Shown: one piece after another, positions 34,168-43,564 of the stretch | How positions within the stretch are numbered: the first letter of the stretch is position 1 | Layout of the letters: each line of letters opens with the position of its first letter | NCBI GenBank assembly: GCA_020636075.1 | Contig: JACJYO010000009.1 | Coordinates: 66,001 to 130,000 of the forward strand | Reading direction: 5' to 3' | From: Lewinellaceae bacterium | Lineage (GTDB): Bacteria; Bacteroidota; Bacteroidia; Chitinophagales; Saprospiraceae | Length of the DNA: 64,000 bases | Notes under the pieces: generated by a model | Seen by the model: only the letters and a program-made list of their open reading frames with translations | What the model was told of the DNA's origin: nothing | The model's database searches: none | Program-made: the position numbers and the translations under genes

Positions 34168-35445
34168 ATGAGCGACACCACTACCCGCCCTGCCGGCTAT
34201 CGTTACCAGCTGACCATTATCGGTATATTGTTTTTTATTTTCGGATTTGTCACCTGGCTAAATGGTACCCTGATCCCGTTTCTGAAACTGGCTTGCGGTC
34301 TGGAATATGACTGGCAGGCGTTGCTGGTGACCTTCGCGTTTTACATCAGTTATTTTTTTCTGGCCATCCCGTCTTCCCAGATCCTGAAACGCACCGGATT
34401 CAAAGACGGGATGGCGCTTGGCCTGGTAGTTATGGCTGTAGGCTGTCTGGTGTTTATTCCGGCGGCTAATGCACGGGCTTACCCCTTGTTTCTGACGGGT
34501 TTGTTTGTGCAGGGCATGGGTCTTGCGCTTTTGCAAACAGCCTCAAATCCTTATATCAGCATTCTGGGACCGATCGAAAGTGCTGCCCAACGCATCAGCA
34601 TCATGGGCATTTGCAATAAAGTGGCAGGCATATTGAGCCCGCTCGTACTCAGTACGATTGTGTTGAAAAATGCCAGCGCCATTGAAGCACAGATAAAAGA
34701 GGCGACGGATTTTGCTGTGAAAACAGATTTGCTGAACGAACTGGCTGGCCGTGTGGTGATGCCTTATCTGGTGATGGCCATTGCGCTTATTGGTTTGGCA
34801 ATGATGATCCGGCGCTCAGCGCTCCCGGAAATCGATACGGCTGGAGAGGAAGCGCAAGGCGATGCCAGCTTGTCGGCGGGCCGAACCAGTATCTGGCAAT
34901 TTCCGCACCTTCTGATGGGCGCCCTGGCAATTTTCTTTTACGTGGGTGCCGAGGTAATGGCCGGGGATGGTATCACCATTTACAGCCGTTCCCTGGGCTT
35001 CGAGCTGGATCAGACAAAATACTTCACGTCGTTTACCCTGGGCGCTATGCTGGTGGGTTATGTGCTCAGTATCATTTTGATCCCCAAATTTATTTCCCAG
35101 CAAAATTTCCTGCGCTATTCAGCCATACTCGGCCTGCTGCTCACGGCGCTTACCTTCCTGACGTCGGGCTCTACTGCTGTGCTTTGCATTGCCTTGCTCG
35201 GCTTGGCCAATGCTGTTATGTGGCCGGCCATTTTCCCCTTGGCCATCAATGGTTTGGGGCGATTCACCCAGATAGGTTCGGCCTTGCTGATCATGGGGAT
35301 TGCCGGGGGCGCTTTGTTACCGCAATTGTATGGATACCTCGCTGAGCTGGACTCCGTGGGCCATCAACTGGCCTTTCTGATCACCATGTTACCTTGCTAT
35401 TTATATATCCTGTATTATTCTATAGGAGGATATAAGGCGCGCTGA
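34168..35445 (+). CDS. Sugar MFS transporter (FucP/glucose-galactose family)
   Basis: 425 residues with twelve hydrophobic helices in the FHS layout: a first helix with FGFVTWLNGTLIPFL, then GLFVQGMGLALLQTASNPYI near 110-130 and GICNKVAGILSPLVL near 150. These fit H+-coupled fucose, glucose or galactose carriers of Bacteroidota. It lies in the inner membrane and would feed central sugar metabolism. Divergent from the nucleotidyltransferase gene, with which it shares a 142-base promoter region. The stop is directly against the end of the convergent DUF4286 gene with no spacer. Confidence 0.9.
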   Translation: MSDTTTRPAGYRYQLTIIGILFFIFGFVTWLNGTLIPFLKLACGLEYDWQALLVTFAFYISYFFLAIPSSQILKRTGFKDGMALGLVVMAVGCLVFIPAANARAYPLFLTGLFVQGMGLALLQTASNPYISILGPIESAAQRISIMGICNKVAGILSPLVLSTIVLKNASAIEAQIKEATDFAVKTDLLNELAGRVVMPYLVMAIALIGLAMMIRRSALPEIDTAGEEAQGDASLSAGRTSIWQFPHLLMGALAIFFYVGAEVMAGDGITIYSRSLGFELDQTKYFTSFTLGAMLVGYVLSIILIPKFISQQNFLRYSAILGLLLTALTFLTSGSTAVLCIALLGLANAVMWPAIFPLAINGLGRFTQIGSALLIMGIAGGALLPQLYGYLAELDSVGHQLAFLITMLPCYLYILYYSIGGYKAR

Positions 35446-35760
35446 TCATTCATTGGTATCTACAAGCTCCATCACAGTCCTGAATGCCGTAAATTTTCCG
35501 GCAAAACGCTGCTGGTGCTGGCGTTGAAGCTCGGGCGCAAACTCCTCCATGTAGCGTTCGAGATGCAATTTGTCCTTCACCAGGTATTGCATGGTATAAA
35601 TTTCGGCGTCGGTGTGTTCGTGGTAGAGTAGTTTGCTAATACGGTAAGAGCGAAACATACCGGTTGCCATCACATCCGGAATGTGGGTTTCGCGCATCCA
35701 TTTTAACCAGTTGAGGTGCACGTTGAGGTCGACGGTGATCGTAACGTTATAAAGCAGCAT
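35446..35760 (-). CDS. DUF4286 family protein
   Basis: 104-residue soluble protein. The family pattern is recognisable: MLLYNVTITVDLNVHLNWLKWMRETHIPDVMATGMF at the start (a ferredoxin-like strand and helix), YEFYT-like strands replaced here by EIYTMQYLVKDKLHLERYM, and a terminal RFAGKFTAFRTVMEL. DUF4286 members have no known enzymatic role; the fold is a dimeric alpha/beta-barrel type. Its stop abuts the stop of the sugar carrier on the other strand. A 210-base gap follows upstream with a small GCCGGG/CCCGGC hairpin at 35863-35884. Confidence 0.85.
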   Translation of the reverse strand: MLLYNVTITVDLNVHLNWLKWMRETHIPDVMATGMFRSYRISKLLYHEHTDAEIYTMQYLVKDKLHLERYMEEFAPELQRQHQQRFAGKFTAFRTVMELVDTNE

Positions 35761-35970
35761 AAGTGTCGTGAAAATGCTCTAAGAAATGGCTTGCAAGATA
35801 ACCTGGAATACGGTTTTGAAGTTTATTGTAAAAAACATGCGCCTGTTTGTTGCGCGCATCCTGCCGGGCGCATCGGCACCCGGCATTCGTAGGCCGGACA
35901 CCGGGTTTCCGGAAAATAGTTTTAACTTGTAATCCGTTTACTAGGTACCAAACAAAATACACATCTGCAT

Positions 35971-38718
35971 ATGAATAACAGGCTACGCATCCTGCTGTTA
36001 CTCACCCTGGCGTTATCTCCCCTGGCGCTTTTTGCCACCCACAACCGTGCCGGTGAAATCCATGTGGAACAGATCGGCCCGCTTACCGTTCGGGCCACAA
36101 TTATTACCTGGACGCGTACGCTCAGTTTCAGCGCGGACCGCGACACGCTTACGATCGATTGGGGCGACGGGAAGCGCGAACAGGTTGTGCGCAGCAATGG
36201 CAATGGCAATGGTGTTCCACTCAGCGACCAGGTGAAATACAATACCTACATCGCTACCCACACCTATGCCGGGCCGGCCTGGTATAAAATTTCGATGACA
36301 GACCCCAACCGCACCGTCGGAATCATCAATGTGAATCCGCCCCAATCTGAAAATGTGCCGTTTTATATTGAAACAATTTACAAGTTTTTAGATCCGCAGT
36401 TCGACGGAACAAATACCACACCTTTCCTGCTTCAGCCGCCAATTGACAATGCCTGCGTGGGCCAACCGTTCAAACACAATCCGAATGCTTTCGACCCCGA
36501 TCTGGATAGTATTTCCTATAAACTGATTACGCCATTACAGGCTATGGGTGCCGTAGTGCCGAACTACAGTTTCCCGAATGAAATTAGTCCCGGACCCAAT
36601 AATACCCTGTTTCTAAACGAACGAACAGGCGATATTTTATGGCAATCACCACAAATCGCGGGAGAGTATAACCTGGCGTTTATCGTCATCTCCTGGCGAA
36701 AAGGTGTCCCGATTGATACGACCATTCGCGACATGCAGATTTTTGTGGAAAACTGCCAGAACCGCCCTCCCGTTGTTTCCTCCCTGAACGACCTGTGTGT
36801 GATTGCCGGGAATACGCTTGAATTTGAAGTGACGGCAACCGATCCGGATTCCGGCAACCTGGTTTTGCTGACGGCCACCGGCGGGCCAATCAGTAACCCG
36901 TACAGCCCGGCCACTTTCGTGGCGCCCACCGACTACCAAGTGCCTCCCGTATCGGGTACGTTTCGCTGGCAGACCGCTTGCGAACACGTCTCCAATCAGC
37001 CCTATACGGTCGTATTTAAAGCGGTGGATACGCTCAACAAGAACACGCCCAAACTGGCTGACCTGAAAACAGTGAACATCAAAGTCGTGGGGCCGCCTCC
37101 TGAAGATGTGCAAGCGGTAGCCTCCTTTGGTCAAGTGGAGATTACCTGGGAAAAGCCCTACGTCTGTGAGGATGCCGATCAGGACTATTTTTACGGGTTT
37201 TCCGTTTGGCGACGCCTGGGTACCAACCCTTTCCTGATCGATACCTGCACGCCGGGTTTGAAAGGGAAAGGGTATACAGAATTGATTTTTGTCACCCGGC
37301 AGGAACAAAACGGGCGCTATTATTTTAAAGACACCAATGTAGAGCGTGGCCGAACGTATTGTTACCGTATTCTGGCCAAATATGCCCGAACGTCTGCCGG
37401 CGGCTATCCGTACAACCTGGTGGAAAGCCTGCCTTCGGAAGAAGCCTGTGCGCAACTGCCCCGGGAACTGCCGCTGATTACCAACGTGTCCGTTCGGGAA
37501 ACCGATGGCGCCAACGGCCAAATGGATGTTTGTTGGTCAAAACCAGTGGCAAAAGACCTGGACACTCTGATCAATCACGGGCCGTATCGGTACCGGTTGT
37601 TGCGCGCACCGGGTTTGAGCGGAGGAACTATGCAACCCGTTCCGGGCGCTACGTTTACGGTGGATAATTTCTGGCAAGCGAACGACACCTGTTTTACCGA
37701 CCAAAACCTGAATACCACCGGACAACCCTACCACTACAAAGTGGAATTTTATACCCGGGGCAATTTTACGACGCCACTCGGGTCCACGAACGATGCTTCT
37801 TCTGTTTTTCTAACCGTTAATTCGACCGACAACACAAACTTGCTTTCCTGGGAAGCGACGGTACCCTGGACAAACACGGGGTACACCATATTTCGTCTGA
37901 ACGACAACACCGGGCTATTCGATTCCATTGGCTTTACCACAGAACCGATGTACGATGATCGCGGGCTTGAAAACGGCAAGGAATACTGCTACTACGTGCG
38001 GAGCACCGGTACCTATAGCGTAAACGGGGTGATCGACCCGATTCTGAATAATTCGCAAAAAGCTTGTGGCATACCGCTCGACACTGTGCCGCCCTGTGTG
38101 CCGATGCTCACGGTGACCAACATTTGCAACGGCGGCAGCGGCGCCCAGCCTGACCCACCTTATGAAAATACCCTTAGCTGGACCAATCCAAATACCGCCT
38201 GCCCCGGCACCGACGATGCCGTGAAGTACCACCTGTGGTATGCGGATACGGAGGGCGAGCCGCTGGCATTGTTCCAAGTGATCGACGGCGCGGAAAATAC
38301 ATCGTTCGTTCATGTGATTGAAGAAGGGCTGGCCGGTTGTTACGCCGTTTCGGCAGTGGATTCAACGGGCAATGAAAGCCCCATGAGTGTGCCCGAATGT
38401 GTGGACAATTGCCCGAATTATACCTTGCCCAATGCATTCACGCCCAATGGCGACGGTTTTAATGACTTATTTACACCATTTCCGGATTGGCGGTTTGTCG
38501 AACGCATCGACATGCAGATCTTTAACCGTTGGGGTAATGTTGTTTTTGAAGCCACCGATCCGGAGATAAACTGGAACGGCCGGAATATCTCAGGCAACGA
38601 AGTTTCCGAAGGCACCTACTTCTATGTGTGCAAGGTGTACGAGCGTCGGGTAGACGGCGTGGTGCTGCGGCCCGATGTGCTGAGTGGCTATATTGAATTG
38701 GTGCGGGGCGGCAAGTAA
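35971..38718 (+). CDS. Large secreted protein with gliding-motility-type C-terminal domain
   Basis: 915 residues with signal peptide (cut near LALFA, residue 22). The N-terminal half is built of beta domains (THNRAGEIHVEQIGPLTVRATIITWTRT; TLTIDWGDGKREQV). Fibronectin-type-III-like modules follow in the middle (about 380-700; ITNVSVRETDGANGQMDVCWSKPVAKDLDT). The last about 95 residues are the CHU_C/gliding motility-associated domain (LPNAFTPNGDGFNDLFTP..., WNGRNISGNEVSEGTYFYVCKV), which targets the protein to the type IX secretion system as a type B cargo. Probably an adhesin or surface scaffold. A hairpin near its end could terminate transcription. Confidence 0.87.
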   Translation: MNNRLRILLLLTLALSPLALFATHNRAGEIHVEQIGPLTVRATIITWTRTLSFSADRDTLTIDWGDGKREQVVRSNGNGNGVPLSDQVKYNTYIATHTYAGPAWYKISMTDPNRTVGIINVNPPQSENVPFYIETIYKFLDPQFDGTNTTPFLLQPPIDNACVGQPFKHNPNAFDPDLDSISYKLITPLQAMGAVVPNYSFPNEISPGPNNTLFLNERTGDILWQSPQIAGEYNLAFIVISWRKGVPIDTTIRDMQIFVENCQNRPPVVSSLNDLCVIAGNTLEFEVTATDPDSGNLVLLTATGGPISNPYSPATFVAPTDYQVPPVSGTFRWQTACEHVSNQPYTVVFKAVDTLNKNTPKLADLKTVNIKVVGPPPEDVQAVASFGQVEITWEKPYVCEDADQDYFYGFSVWRRLGTNPFLIDTCTPGLKGKGYTELIFVTRQEQNGRYYFKDTNVERGRTYCYRILAKYARTSAGGYPYNLVESLPSEEACAQLPRELPLITNVSVRETDGANGQMDVCWSKPVAKDLDTLINHGPYRYRLLRAPGLSGGTMQPVPGATFTVDNFWQANDTCFTDQNLNTTGQPYHYKVEFYTRGNFTTPLGSTNDASSVFLTVNSTDNTNLLSWEATVPWTNTGYTIFRLNDNTGLFDSIGFTTEPMYDDRGLENGKEYCYYVRSTGTYSVNGVIDPILNNSQKACGIPLDTVPPCVPMLTVTNICNGGSGAQPDPPYENTLSWTNPNTACPGTDDAVKYHLWYADTEGEPLALFQVIDGAENTSFVHVIEEGLAGCYAVSAVDSTGNESPMSVPECVDNCPNYTLPNAFTPNGDGFNDLFTPFPDWRFVERIDMQIFNRWGNVVFEATDPEINWNGRNISGNEVSEGTYFYVCKVYERRVDGVVLRPDVLSGYIELVRGGK

Positions 38719-38739
38719 GGGCGCCGCCTGTTGTTGAAC

Positions 38740-38777
38740 AAATCCGTCTTGAGGCCAAGTGCCTCAGGACGGATTTT
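38740..38777. terminator. Bidirectional terminator-like hairpin
   Basis: AAATCCGTC plus TGAGGC (38740-38755) pairs with GCCTCA plus GACGGATTT (38761-38777) around a 5-base loop, with one T/G bulge. It lies between convergent genes, follows the adhesin stop at 38718 and overlaps the meaB stop, and has A-rich/T-rich flanks on both sides. Confidence 0.7.
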
Positions 38778-39804
38778 CTTTAAAATACGCATGCAACATG
38801 GCCTCTGCCGCTGCAAACGGCGACACGCGTCCGGCCAATATTTCAGGTTCGAGGGCGGCCAGTTGCGCACGTACGGCCGGGTTGCCAAAAAATGCCGCTT
38901 TGATTCCGGCATCGATGGCTTCCTCCAGCCAGTATTTTGCCTGTTGGCGGCGGTTTTTTTCAAAAAAATTATTTTTCATCAGTTGGCTCCTGCAAGTTGC
39001 AATGGCATCCCAAATTTCGGCAATCCCGGTACCTTCCTGCGCACTGCAACGGAGTACCACGGGCGCCCAGCCGCTGGCTTTCGGCGGCAAGAGGTGAGTA
39101 GCATTCAGGTAGTGGGCCCGAGCCTGGTTGGCGAGTTTGACCCGGTCGCCATCCGCTTTGTTTACGGCCAGAATATCGGCCATTTCTACAATCCCGCGCT
39201 TGATGCCCTGCAATTCATCGCCGGCGCCGGGCAGGAGCAGGAGCAGAAAAATATCCGTCATGCGGTGTACCGCTGTTTCAGATTGACCCACGCCCACGGT
39301 TTCGATAAGCACGGTATTGTAGCCGGCAGCTTCTACCAGCAAAATGGTTTCGCGGGTTTTTCGGGCCACACCGCCCAGGGAAGTGCCTGCTGCCGAAGGG
39401 CGTATGAACGCATGCTCAGATGCCGACAAGCGCTCCATGCGGGTTTTGTCGCCGAGTATGCTGCCTTTGCTCACCGCACTGGAGGGATCAATGGCGAGTA
39501 CGGCCACTTTTTCCCCCTGTTCGACCAGGTACATGCCTAATGCCTCGATGAATGTGCTCTTCCCTGCGCCCGGTGCGCCGGTGATGGCAATCCGGATGGA
39601 GGCTTGTGAAGTATGACCCGAATCCTGTGATGCTTCGGCGGAACCTTGCCGCTGATCCAGCAATTGCTGGATCACTGTTTGCGCCAGGGCTTGGTGCTCC
39701 GGGCGGGTACTTTCCACCAGCGTGATCGCCTGCCCGAGTACGACACGGTTTCCGGCAAGGATGCCTTGCACGTATTCTTCTGCGGATCGCTGGATTTTTG
39801 ACAT
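38764..39804 (-). CDS. meaB: MeaB-type GTPase (methylmalonyl-CoA mutase chaperone)
   Basis: 346 residues from ATG 39804; the frame is open 44 codons further but that part has no similarity. G3E-family P-loop GTPase: Walker A GAPGAGKST (76-84), DPSS at 106-109, switch segment ETVGVGQSE (168-176) and NKAD (215-218). It delivers and protects cobalamin in methylmalonyl-CoA mutase, so the organism probably has the propionate/B12 route, though the mutase genes are not in the window. A charged insert of about 20 residues (GSAEASQDSGHTSQA, 54-68) precedes the P-loop. Confidence 0.9.
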   Translation of the reverse strand: MSKIQRSAEEYVQGILAGNRVVLGQAITLVESTRPEHQALAQTVIQQLLDQRQGSAEASQDSGHTSQASIRIAITGAPGAGKSTFIEALGMYLVEQGEKVAVLAIDPSSAVSKGSILGDKTRMERLSASEHAFIRPSAAGTSLGGVARKTRETILLVEAAGYNTVLIETVGVGQSETAVHRMTDIFLLLLLPGAGDELQGIKRGIVEMADILAVNKADGDRVKLANQARAHYLNATHLLPPKASGWAPVVLRCSAQEGTGIAEIWDAIATCRSQLMKNNFFEKNRRQQAKYWLEEAIDAGIKAAFFGNPAVRAQLAALEPEILAGRVSPFAAAEAMLHAYFKENPS

Positions 39805-40140
39805 AGAGGCAGGCTTTGCGACAAATGTGCGAAGGATTGTAAAAAACACCAAGTTTTGTGGGGAAGGGCTGCCTCGGGCCGTGTATATGCCGCTTTGGCG
39901 CCGAGCAGAATCCGTGTAAATCGGGTGTTTTCGCAATATGATTTTGTTAAGAAAACAGCATCCGGGGTTTTAACTTTTTGTTTATGGCGCTGAAAAACAG
40001 ATTGTTAGGTGTTAACTGGATTAACAGCTTTCCGGGAAGGGTTAAACCTGATTTAATCTCGAATACACCACTGGCAATGCGCAGGCGAAGCGTCTAATAT
40101 TGCGTGAAAATACTTCTCTAACCACTAAAAACAGTATGCT

Positions 40141-40827
40141 ATGAAACATCGCCTGTCTGTTCTCCTCTGTATCATGTTGTTGGTAAGTTGTCGTACCGTG
40201 AAGATTTCGGATTTTCATACCAACGCCCCCACACCCGAACCCCTGCCGCGCCTCGCGCTGGAGGTACACACGGAAAGTTTTGCCTTGTTGTTTGGAAAGG
40301 AACTCGCCGAACGTATCCTGGTGCAAAACGCGCTTGACCCGGGAAGTTACATTCCCAACCCCATCGGCGTTTTGGCACAGGTCGGCCAACCGGTGCACGA
40401 TGTTTTTGTCATGTTGGGCAATGAACTGACGGACAACCTCGTCCAATCGAACGGCGAACAAAAAGGCAAGGCCCGCTTTAAGCTCATTTATTACAACCGC
40501 TACAATTCCGGTTGGGGCTACACCATCCCGTCGATCCTTACTTTGGGCGCTGTTAACGTACTAGCCCTGCCGGCCGGCGTAACCCGTGCGGAAGTGGAGC
40601 TGCAAATGGAAATTACCGACAATGCCGGAAATGTGCTTTCGCGGTATCGCGCACCCGGCTCGGGCAAAGCCAAGGTGGCCATGTATCACGGCTACAGCGG
40701 ATTTGGCGCCATGCGAAAAGCAAATCTGCTGGCTCTGCAAGCGGCCATGCAGCGCATAAAACTGCAAATGGCAGCCGATTTGCCGCAATTGCAAAACAAA
40801 CTTGCCGCAGTTGCTCCGGTGGAGTAA
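40141..40827 (+). CDS. Hypothetical lipoprotein
   Basis: 228 residues with lipobox (LLVSC, C18). The mature part has no motif I recognise. A conserved-looking central piece (YYNRYNSGWGYTIPSILTLGAVNVLALPAGVTRAEVELQMEITD, about 120-162) looks like beta strands with a hydrophobic loop, as in outer-membrane-associated lipoproteins. The C-terminal 50 residues are basic and helical. Downstream lies a composite palindromic element, then the SGNH hydrolase on the same strand. Role unknown. Confidence 0.7.
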   Translation: MKHRLSVLLCIMLLVSCRTVKISDFHTNAPTPEPLPRLALEVHTESFALLFGKELAERILVQNALDPGSYIPNPIGVLAQVGQPVHDVFVMLGNELTDNLVQSNGEQKGKARFKLIYYNRYNSGWGYTIPSILTLGAVNVLALPAGVTRAEVELQMEITDNAGNVLSRYRAPGSGKAKVAMYHGYSGFGAMRKANLLALQAAMQRIKLQMAADLPQLQNKLAAVAPVE

Positions 40828-40840
40828 TGTACTGTCGGGC

Positions 40841-40993
40841 TTTTCACCACGGAGGCACGGAGGGCACGGAGATTGATTCTCCGTGCCCTCCGTGCCTCGT
40901 ATGTATGTCAGGTCTGCGGGCACTCGTCCTACGGCTTTAAGCCGTAGGACGAGTAAGATGCCTCCGTGCCTTCCATGTCTTTGTGGTGGAAAA
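40841..40993. repeat. Composite palindromic element of the CACGGAGG family
   Basis: Starts with TTTTCACCACGGAGGCACGG. A perfect 21-base hairpin (40852-40872 with 40878-40898) is followed by a near-perfect palindrome with 16-base arms (40922-40937 and 40939-40954), and a right CCTCCGTGCC copy lies at 40961-40993. The gap between the two plus-strand genes is almost entirely made of this element. Relatives are at 2613-2696 and 49105-49273. Confidence 0.85.
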
Positions 40994-41070
40994 CCTTTTG
41001 CCACGCCAGTTTGTCTACAAAAAGCAGCCTCAAATCGAGGTATGAAAACTAAGCCCGCCGACCCTTGTTG

Positions 41071-41078
41071 TACCTTTG
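41071..41078 (+). promoter_or_regulatory. Candidate -7 element for the SGNH hydrolase gene
   Basis: TACCTTTG is an exact TAnnTTTG match ending 18 bases before the ATG at 41097. It sits directly after the palindromic element, so the downstream gene can be expressed independently. Confidence 0.55.
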
Positions 41079-41096
41079 AAAAAATAACATTTCAGC

Positions 41097-41777
41097 ATGT
41101 ACAACCTACGCATCCCGTTTCTCTTACTAATTCTGAGCGCTACCTGGGCCTGCCAGAATGCACCCGCGGCCGCTGGTGCGGCTACTGGCAATACCGATCA
41201 ACCGACCGAACAAACAACAGCCGTTTCCCGAAAAAATATCGTGTTTTTTGGCACCAGCCTGACAGCTGCTTACCAATTGTCGCCCGAACAGGGTTTTCCT
41301 GCTTTAATTCAAGAAAAGATTGATAGCCTGGGTATGCCCTACCGGTGTATCAATGCCGGGTTGAGCGGCGAAACGAGTATGGATGGAAAAAACAGGATAG
41401 ACTGGGTCCTGCAACAGCCGGTTGATGTATTCGTGTTGGAACTCGGTGCCAACGACGCGTTGCGCGGCCTGCCAATAGAGGAGGCACGGCAAAACCTGCA
41501 AACGATCATTGACCGGGTCAAAGCAAAATACCCGGATTGTAAACTGGTGATTGCGGGAATGATGGCGCCGCCAAACCTTGGACCGCGTTATACGAAAGAA
41601 TTTGCCTCCATGTATCCTGAATTGGCCAAAGCCAACAATGCGGCACTTATTCCTTTCCTGCTCGAAGGTGTGGCTGCCGATCCCGAACTCAATCTGGGCG
41701 ATGGTATCCACCCAAATGTGACCGGGCAAAAAATTGTGGCGCGGAATGTTTGGAATGTCCTCCAAAAGGTGCTGTAG
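41097..41777 (+). CDS. SGNH/GDSL lipoprotein hydrolase (TesA/arylesterase-like)
   Basis: 226 residues with a lipobox (ATWAC, C19), so probably an outer- or inner-membrane lipoprotein facing the periplasm. The nucleophile block is FFGTSLTAAYQ (S54; threonine replaces the usual aspartate of GDSL), the glycine block is NAGLSGETS (86-94), the asparagine block GAND (117-120), and the acid/base pair D202 and H205 in GDGIHPN. This is the multifunctional TesA/arylesterase type acting on short acyl esters or lysophospholipids. Preceded by its own -7 element. Confidence 0.88.
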   Translation: MYNLRIPFLLLILSATWACQNAPAAAGAATGNTDQPTEQTTAVSRKNIVFFGTSLTAAYQLSPEQGFPALIQEKIDSLGMPYRCINAGLSGETSMDGKNRIDWVLQQPVDVFVLELGANDALRGLPIEEARQNLQTIIDRVKAKYPDCKLVIAGMMAPPNLGPRYTKEFASMYPELAKANNAALIPFLLEGVAADPELNLGDGIHPNVTGQKIVARNVWNVLQKVL

Positions 41778-41942
41778 CCGGCTGATTTTATGGAAAAAAC
41801 AATGACTGCCGGATAGCAGTCAATTGCCAACTTTAAACAATCCCTAACGCAGCATTAAAAAATTCTTTGACCTTTGTCTGCGTTTTAGGTCAATAACAGC
41901 TTGTCTTTCAACTAATCCCAAGCTGCTCAAAACCCGCCAACT

Positions 41943-43559
41943 ATGGAACTCGCACAAGCGTTGGATGCCATAAAAGAAAGCATCACCCAGGGTAATCTGG
42001 AGGAGGCTTACAACCAATTGGTTGTTTTATTGGATAGTAATTCAGAAGACTATGCCGAGCTGGCTGATATTGCCCGTATCAACCAGGCAGACCTGTATCA
42101 ACTAAAGGCTCAAACCATCAAAGGGACCATTTCTCCGGAAGATGCCCGTATTACTACCAATCAATTGGCCGATAAAGCCCTGCAGCTCATCCGCCAGTTG
42201 GAAACCGGGAAGGTGTATTTTGAAGAGGAAATTAAGCCCACCAGCCGGAAAGCCCTGCGCTATTATATTATTGGTGGTATAGTAGCGTTGGTCATTGCCT
42301 TTCTGGTCTGGCAGTTTTGGGACTATAAGCAGAGCCAGGACAGCTGCCCTGTATTCAGCCAAACCGCGGAGTTGAAGGTGATGATCCTGCCCTTCAAACA
42401 AACCGGGACGGAAACCGGCGGCGACCCGGCCTTCGACATCATGGACGACCTGAATGACCTGATCGATCAGACACCGGGCCTGCGCGTGCGGGCATTGGCC
42501 GACGTCAACGAGCAATATAACATTGATCAGGATTACCCCAACTCAGCCCAAGCTGTGGAAATAGCCCGGGGCTGCAATGTGCAAATGCTGGTGTGGGGCA
42601 AGGTCAATCAGTTTGGTCGCAGAAGTAAAGACTATACGGTGGATGTACGCTACCGCCTGCTTGATGCCGGTGGTGTCCGCTATGCTGGTGATACGACGAT
42701 CAACCGACTGCTTAAAGTAACCGAAGAAGCCAACTGGACCAGCGATGTGCGGGCCATCAGCCGCCTGCTGTACATGGTGTTAGCCAACCAACTGCAGGTG
42801 CAAATTGCAGCCAATATTTTGCAGGAGCTGGACTCGGAAGCCGCAGCGCGCCTGGAAGCCGATACGCTCGCCGCTCCCGTGGATACCTCCACGAGTTTTG
42901 TGCTGGCCGATTATTATATCATGAAAAATGAAAAAGATTCGGCTATTGCGCAGTACAACAAAGTACTGACCTATTACCCCGATAATTCGACGGCACTGAC
43001 CAAACGCGGGGCATTGTTTTTTCAAAAAGAAGACTATACCGCGGCAGCCCGCGATCTTGAAGCGGTCACTTCCTGCAGTGAAAATACGGCCAATGCGCTC
43101 CAGAAAACCCGCATAAAAGCCTACCTGGAAAGCGCACAGCCGGAAAAAGCCAACAAGGAACTCGAATCGGCCCGGGAAAACAAAACGCTTGACGGTGCCT
43201 GGCTCAATGAAACCACTTCAAAAGTTCGCGACAGTCTGAGTGCCCTGAAAACCCGCCGCGATCAAATGGAGCGCATCGCTTCCAAAACAACAGATACCAA
43301 GGTTAAGGTAAGCGTGGCAAAAGCCAACCTCGGCCTCGGTGAAACCGAAAGTGCGCTGAAGCATGCCAGGGAAGCCCTGAAAGCCGATCCGAAAAACCTG
43401 GAAGCCGTTCAAATTGCTGTAGATGCACAGCTGCAAAACGGTGATACTGCAAAAGCAGCGAGCACGATCAAAGCGGCAGAACGCGCCGGCGCCGATGTCA
43501 AAAAAATCTACTTTGTCCCTATCCGGAAAGAGCCTTTGCCGGACAGGAAGCAACAATAG
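41943..43559 (+). CDS. TPR membrane protein with effector-associated-like N-terminal domain
   Basis: 538 residues. Residues 1-87 form a compact helical unit (IKESITQGNLEEAYNQLVVLL..., ISPEDARITTNQLADKALQLIRQLE) that follows the pattern of effector-associated domain 11 (EAD11), a death-like adaptor in Bacteroidota conflict and signalling proteins. A single membrane helix is at about 104-126. Residues 143-255 look like a FlgO/TolB-N-type domain (LKVMILPFKQTGTETGG, CNVQMLVWGKVNQFG), and from about 317 TPR-like repeats run to the end. The N-terminal module would be cytoplasmic and the TPR part periplasmic. Partner unknown. EAD assignment is by pattern only. Confidence 0.7.
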   Translation: MELAQALDAIKESITQGNLEEAYNQLVVLLDSNSEDYAELADIARINQADLYQLKAQTIKGTISPEDARITTNQLADKALQLIRQLETGKVYFEEEIKPTSRKALRYYIIGGIVALVIAFLVWQFWDYKQSQDSCPVFSQTAELKVMILPFKQTGTETGGDPAFDIMDDLNDLIDQTPGLRVRALADVNEQYNIDQDYPNSAQAVEIARGCNVQMLVWGKVNQFGRRSKDYTVDVRYRLLDAGGVRYAGDTTINRLLKVTEEANWTSDVRAISRLLYMVLANQLQVQIAANILQELDSEAAARLEADTLAAPVDTSTSFVLADYYIMKNEKDSAIAQYNKVLTYYPDNSTALTKRGALFFQKEDYTAAARDLEAVTSCSENTANALQKTRIKAYLESAQPEKANKELESARENKTLDGAWLNETTSKVRDSLSALKTRRDQMERIASKTTDTKVKVSVAKANLGLGETESALKHAREALKADPKNLEAVQIAVDAQLQNGDTAKAASTIKAAERAGADVKKIYFVPIRKEPLPDRKQQ

Positions 43560-43564
43560 CTGTT

